From Anaerolineae bacterium (GTDB lineage: Bacteria > Chloroflexota > Anaerolineae > B4-G1 > SLSP01), in the NCBI GenBank assembly GCA_016934645.1, contig JAFGSL010000233.1, positions 1-16,549 on the forward strand: DNA of 16,549 nt, in the 5' to 3' direction. Positions 13,821-16,549 of this stretch are shown piece after piece. The notes under the pieces are model-generated. The model searched no databases. It saw only the letters and a program-made list of their open reading frames with translations, and was not told where the DNA came from. The stretch's first letter is position 1; each line of letters starts with the position of its first letter. Made by a program: the position numbers and the translations under genes.

Positions 13821-14660
13821 TGGTTCCGGCCAATCCGTTGAGGTAGATAGCTCACCAACCCGCAGACCGACGGCCTCTGCCGTGCAACGCAGGTCGGCCA
13901 GCGTTGCTCGTGCGGCAGCGTGTGCTTCACTGGCAGTTGCCGCCAACGCCACGGCAATCACCTTCAGGCCTTCGGCACTGGCCACAGGGAAGGGCTGTGC
14001 CAAAGATTTCAGATAGACCTCGGGATGGCGCTGGGCAACGTCACACAAGGGGATGGCGAGATCAGCTTCATCATCGCAGTAGACGAGCATCGTATACTCG
14101 GCCCATATCCCCGGCGTGAAACGGCGTAGCAGTTCCGGCACGATCGAAGCCGCGAAGATTGCCTTCAGCTCTGCCGGTACGCCGGGTAGGACGTAGATCA
14201 CTGTCCCCTGATGTTCCATTTTGACGCCGGGTGCGGTTCCTACCGGGTTGGGAAGGGGCTGCGCACCAAGGGGCAACGTCGCCATCTTCTCCCGCGCGAA
14301 CGCGGGTCCCCGTTGCGTGAGGTATTGTTGCGCCAACAAACGATCGTAGTGGTATTCGACGAGATCCGTCGCTGCGCTGTTAAGAGCAAGTGGCATATGC
14401 AAAGCTTCTGCTAGTGCAGAAAGCGTCAGATCATCTTGGGTGGGGCCGAGACCGCCGCTACACAGCAATACATCCGGCTGTTGCGCGAGGAGAAATAGAA
14501 CCACGTCCGCGATTTTTTGGGGGATATCGCGAACCATTGCAGCATATTCTACACTGAAACCCATCCGCGTGAGGTGTTGGCTCAACGAGAAAACATTGGC
14601 GTCGCGGACAGTGCCGTTGAGCAGCTCATTGCCAATCGCCAACAAGCTCGCTATGGGCAT
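13809..14660 (-). CDS. CinA-type MoCF-domain protein lacking the amidase domain
   Basis: A 283-residue protein of the CinA/COG1058 family (molybdopterin-binding-like fold, PF00994). Signatures are GNELLNG (10-16), SGGLGPTQDDLT (68-79), LPNPVGTAPG (136-145) and LPGVPAELK (158-166). Full-length CinA has over 400 residues: this domain hydrolyses ADP-ribose or NAD-related compounds, and a C-terminal PncC domain deamidates NMN. Here the second domain is absent and the protein ends about 110 residues after the conserved core. It may act in pyridine nucleotide recycling, or have the unclear role of stand-alone COG1058 proteins. ATG at 14660 follows AGGA at 8 nt. The gene is 57 bp downstream of the first receiver gene and may be co-transcribed with it. 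Its stop lies in the heptamer repeat. Confidence 0.88.
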   Translation of the reverse strand: MPIASLLAIGNELLNGTVRDANVFSLSQHLTRMGFSVEYAAMVRDIPQKIADVVLFLLAQQPDVLLCSGGLGPTQDDLTLSALAEALHMPLALNSAATDLVEYHYDRLLAQQYLTQRGPAFAREKMATLPLGAQPLPNPVGTAPGVKMEHQGTVIYVLPGVPAELKAIFAASIVPELLRRFTPGIWAEYTMLVYCDDEADLAIPLCDVAQRHPEVYLKSLAQPFPVASAEGLKVIAVALAATASEAHAAARATLADLRCTAEAVGLRVGELSTSTDWPEPNRL

Positions 14661-14717
14661 GGGGACGTTCCTGTTGGGTTGAGAGTAAGGTAAGCGCGCG
14701 ACGCCTAGGCGCGGCGA

Positions 14718-15101
14718 CTAGCTCTCTATCCCTAGCACACGTTTCACATTGTCCCGAAGTTCATGGGTACCAAATGGTTTGACGATGTACACTTGTACTT
14801 TGGCGACGTGCTCTCCGAGCACCTTATCAATGGGCGCGCCGCGTGCGGTAATAACGATGACCGGGATATCGCACATGTCCGGGTCCTGTTTCATAGCCTG
14901 ATAGATTTCCCACCCACCCATATCGGGCAACATCAGATCAAGCAGAACAAGCGCTGGTTTGACCTGGCGAATAGTCTCCAATGCTCTTTGCCCTTCACGG
15001 ACACCAACGATCTCCAAATTATCACGGTTCAAGATAACACCGACAAGATCAATCATATCCTGATCATCTTCGATGTAAACGATCTTCGTGCGTTCTGTCA
15101 T
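14718..15101 (-). CDS. Single-domain response regulator (CheY-like)
   Basis: A 127-residue receiver domain with no output domain. Acidic pocket D12-D13, phosphoacceptor D55 in LVLLDLMLPD, T85 and K108 in VKPFG are all present, so it should be phosphorylated. It likely relays a signal to a partner protein. ATG at 15101 is favoured: the Shine-Dalgarno GGAG (within GGAGGTGGAG) stands 6 nt ahead, whereas the in-frame GTG at 15113 would overlap that site. It is a close paralogue of the next receiver gene upstream; the shared DKVLG and AKV words show recent common descent. No histidine kinase is in the window. The preceding hairpin (15145-15174) suggests it may have its own or attenuated transcription. 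Confidence 0.93.
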   Translation of the reverse strand: MTERTKIVYIEDDQDMIDLVGVILNRDNLEIVGVREGQRALETIRQVKPALVLLDLMLPDMGGWEIYQAMKQDPDMCDIPVIVITARGAPIDKVLGEHVAKVQVYIVKPFGTHELRDNVKRVLGIES

Positions 15102-15139
15102 TTTATTCTCCACCTCCCGACATACAACTTCTTTCGAGA

Positions 15140-15174
15140 AATCAGAGCGCCGGGCTCACAATAGCCCAGCGCTC
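15140..15174 (-). terminator. Hairpin between the two receiver genes
   Basis: GAGCGCCGGGCT (15145-15156) pairs with AGCCCAGCGCTC (15163-15174) around a 6-nt loop. The one imperfect pair is C-A on the plus strand but a G-U wobble in minus-strand RNA, so a 12-bp hairpin forms only in the sense of the receiver genes. The T-tract after it (TGATTTCTCG) is weak, which fits partial termination. Confidence 0.6.
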
Positions 15175-15250
15175 CGGAACGTCATTGCCAGTCTTGCCAA
15201 AGGACACACAAGCAGACAGTGTTAACGTATGACATTGAAAGAGCTGGTTA

Positions 15251-15667
15251 TTATAACTTGGTACCCAACACCTTGTTGACGCTGGCAAGCAGTTCCTGTG
15301 GTCCAAAAGGTTTGGTCACATAATCGTCAACTTTGGCAATATGCAGGCCGAGGACTTTATCGATGCTTTGCGCCTTGGCCGTAACGACAATGACCGGGAT
15401 ATGACTCAATTCTTCGTCCGCCTTCATCTGCTGATAGACTTCCCACCCATCGATATCGGGCATCATCAGATCAAGCAGCACCAGTTTAGGTTTGATTTTG
15501 CGCACGGCTTCCAGACCTTCGCGCCCGCCCACAGCGCCGATAAGTTCAAAATTCCGTCGCCCCAAAATCAGGCGAATCAGTTCGATCATTTCAGGTTCGT
15601 CTTCGATACAAACGACCTTGAGTTTCTCTTGTGCAGGGGTGGATTGCGGATTTCGTTCTTCTGTCAT
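15251..15667 (-). CDS. Single-domain response regulator (CheY-like), paralogue
   Basis: A 138-residue receiver. A short polar N-terminal tail (1-15) precedes the domain with E22-D23, phosphoacceptor D66 in LVLLDLMMPD, T96 and K119 in TKPFG. No DNA-binding or enzymatic domain follows. It resembles the downstream receiver across the whole domain, so the pair probably arose by tandem duplication. ATG at 15667 has GAGGAGG at 7 nt. A strong promoter (TTGACA, 16 nt, TAAACT) lies at 15700-15727. The kinase and target are not in the window; a role in chemosensory, motility or two-component relay can only be guessed. Confidence 0.94.
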   Translation of the reverse strand: MTEERNPQSTPAQEKLKVVCIEDEPEMIELIRLILGRRNFELIGAVGGREGLEAVRKIKPKLVLLDLMMPDIDGWEVYQQMKADEELSHIPVIVVTAKAQSIDKVLGLHIAKVDDYVTKPFGPQELLASVNKVLGTKL

Positions 15668-15699
15668 AACATTCCTCCTCAGTCATACGCCTCAAGTTC

Positions 15700-15727
15700 A
15701 GTTTAGCACAACCCTTAGGGATGTCAA
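15700..15727 (-). promoter_or_regulatory. Strong sigma-70-like promoter of the receiver genes
   Basis: On the minus strand, a perfect -35 TTGACA (15727-15722), a 16-nt spacer and -10 TAAACT (15705-15700). Transcription would begin near 15693, about 26 nt before the start codon. The spacer contains CCCT-A-AGGG, a small dyad. Confidence 0.75.
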
Positions 15728-15809
15728 TAAGCCACTCAGGCCTCAATGCTAGTTTACCATATTTTTACAAAAGGGTGAATAGGCCTGTAGGCCTAATTAG
15801 CCAGTCCTG

Positions 15810-15960
15810 CGCCTTGTACTCATTCTCATCATAGTTCCCGTTTTCGCTTCGAGCGGATCGCCAGATCCGCGCCTTATGGTACATCTCGGCCTAAAACGGG
15901 GAACGGTCGTTCCCCTTAGAGCGAGAATGATAAGGCCCTGATTGATCCACGCCTTGTACT
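15810..15960. repeat. 11-bp direct repeats flanking the palindromic element
   Basis: CGCCTTGTACT occurs at 15810-15820 and 15950-15960. A diverged third form, CGCCTTATGGTAC, is at 15870-15882. TACTCATTC also occurs twice (15817-15825 and 15977-15985). The outer pair could be a target duplication around an inserted element, or part of a local repeat. Confidence 0.5.
15820..15930. repeat. Nested palindromic element (possible MITE or leader RNA)
   Basis: Three nested inverted repeats share one axis: TCATTCTC/GAGAATGA (15820-15827/15923-15930), GTTCCCGTTTT/AAAACGGGGAAC (15834-15844/15893-15904, one bulge) and GCGGATC/GATCCGC (15853-15859/15864-15870). The right arm of the middle stem can instead pair with the adjacent GTTCCCC (15909-15915) as a 7-bp hairpin, so two exclusive structures are possible. 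No open frame is inside. It lies 90 bp before the GH2 start codon. Confidence 0.65.
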
Positions 15961-16019
15961 TCCGTCAAACTCACTATACTCATTCACAATTCAACAGTTA
16001 TAATTCGCAGGAGGTATCC

Positions 16020-16549
16020 ATGCAACGACAATCTTTCGATAAGCAATGGCGTTTCCATTTTGGCGATCCACACGAGTGGTGGGGAGTTATCGGCGACGTC
16101 TCTACGTGGCGCGTGGTCGATCTGCCCCACGATTGGAGCATCGAACTGGATCGCGACCCGGAGAACCCTTGCGGGGCTTCCGGTGGCTTTTTCGTCATGG
16201 GCCGGGGATGGTATCACAAGACTTTTGAAGCGCCGGAAACGTGGGTTGGGAAGAAGGTGTTTGTCGAATTCGAAGGCGTCTACATGAACGCCGAGGTGTG
16301 GCTCAACGGGACGCTGTTGGGCCGCCACCCGTATGGCTACACCAGTTTCGGTTATGACCTCACGCCCTATCTGAACGTGGGTGGTGAGAATGTGCTGCGC
16401 GTGATGGTGGATAACAACTATCAGCGCAACAGCCGGTGGTACTCCGGCTCGGGTATCTACCGCCACGTGTGGTTGATGGTGACGAACCCAGTTCACGTCG
16501 CGCAGTGGGGGGTGTCGATCACGACGCCTGAGGTGTCGCCGGAGATGGC
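16020..16549 (+). CDS. Glycoside hydrolase family 2, beta-galactosidase-like (5' part)
   Basis: The first 176 residues of a GH2 enzyme that continue past the window end. What is present is the N-terminal sugar-binding jelly-roll domain. Family blocks are WRVVDLPHDW (30-39), GRGWYHKTFE (61-70), FEGVYMNAEVWLNG (84-97), NVLRVMVDN and RWYSGSGIYRHVWL (139-152). These fit the bacterial beta-galactosidases that carry a C-terminal extension, but beta-glucuronidase or beta-mannosidase activity cannot be excluded without the catalytic domain. No signal peptide is present, so a cytoplasmic enzyme is expected. ATG at 16020 has AGGAGGT at 5 nt. It would release terminal sugars from oligosaccharides; transport genes may follow downstream. 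Confidence 0.93.
   Translation, partial: MQRQSFDKQWRFHFGDPHEWWGVIGDVSTWRVVDLPHDWSIELDRDPENPCGASGGFFVMGRGWYHKTFEAPETWVGKKVFVEFEGVYMNAEVWLNGTLLGRHPYGYTSFGYDLTPYLNVGGENVLRVMVDNNYQRNSRWYSGSGIYRHVWLMVTNPVHVAQWGVSITTPEVSPEM

Larger units (their letters stand above)
15668..16019. other. Repeat-rich gap between receiver and GH2 genes
   Basis: Divergent intergenic region of 352 bp with no gene. From left to right it holds the receiver-gene promoter (15700-15727), a short palindrome TAGGCCT-GT-AGGCCTA (15780-15795), a direct repeat CGCCTTGTACT (15810-15820 and 15950-15960), the nested palindromic element (15820-15930), and AT-rich DNA before the GH2 gene. A weak promoter for the GH2 gene could be TTGTAC (15954-15959), a 15-nt spacer and TATACT (15975-15980), which would use the second direct repeat as its -35. 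Confidence 0.6.

Noticed and set aside
15999..16004. Perfect TATAAT just before the GH2 gene
   Set aside because: It would put the transcription start about 9 nt before the ATG, inside the ribosome site, and no -35 box lies at the right distance.
1..16549. CRISPR array, tRNA, rRNA, transposase or phage genes
   Set aside because: Looked for repeat-spacer patterns, cloverleaf-like sequences and typical mobile-element proteins on both strands by eye; none was found. A tRNAscan or Rfam search could still detect something missed.

Overview
The window looks like chromosomal DNA of a bacterium, most plausibly a Chloroflexota (Anaerolineae-like) species. This is inferred from gene content: an AmaP-like anchor next to scpB, a rhodanese-less ThiI, an SdrD-B surface protein with an LPLGG-like tail, an orphan CpaF-type ATPase, an adenosine-specific kinase (PF04008) and tandem single-domain response regulators. 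It also rests on moderately high GC coding DNA and degenerate heptamer repeats between genes. No rRNA, tRNA, CRISPR array, transposase or phage gene was seen.

Layout. 1-498 is AT-richer, has no convincing gene and carries several hairpins. 499-3791 (minus) is a two-gene operon: an FAD oxidoreductase, then a NYN-domain protein with a possible LOTUS domain. A strong terminator separates it from 3969-4964 (minus), an orphan secretion/pilus-type ATPase with a changed Walker A motif. 5113-5541 (minus) is a receiver-less LuxR-type regulator. It is divergent from 5701-6297 (plus), an exported SdrD-B surface protein, and both genes have good sigma-70-like promoters in the shared gap. 6372-7535 is thiI. 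7708-8960 is an amaP-like gene followed 2 nt later by scpB. 9081-11786 is a large membrane protein joining a secreted N-terminal domain to a MOP-family flippase.

11672-13766 (minus) is a probable operon of adenosine-specific kinase, an unknown protein with possible alpha/alpha-toroid fold, and a Nudix hydrolase whose 3' end overlaps the flippase gene by 115 bp. 13809-14660 (minus) is a CinA-type protein without the amidase domain. 14718-15101 and 15251-15667 (minus) are paralogous CheY-like receivers. 15668-16019 is a repeat-rich gap holding a nested palindromic element. 16020 to the window end is the 5' part of a GH2 beta-galactosidase-like gene.

No single obvious new system is present. The best leads are the palindromic element at 15820-15930 and its partial relative at the left edge, the flippase with an exported domain and its antisense-overlapping Nudix partner, the divergent ATPase, and the kinase/toroid/Nudix operon.
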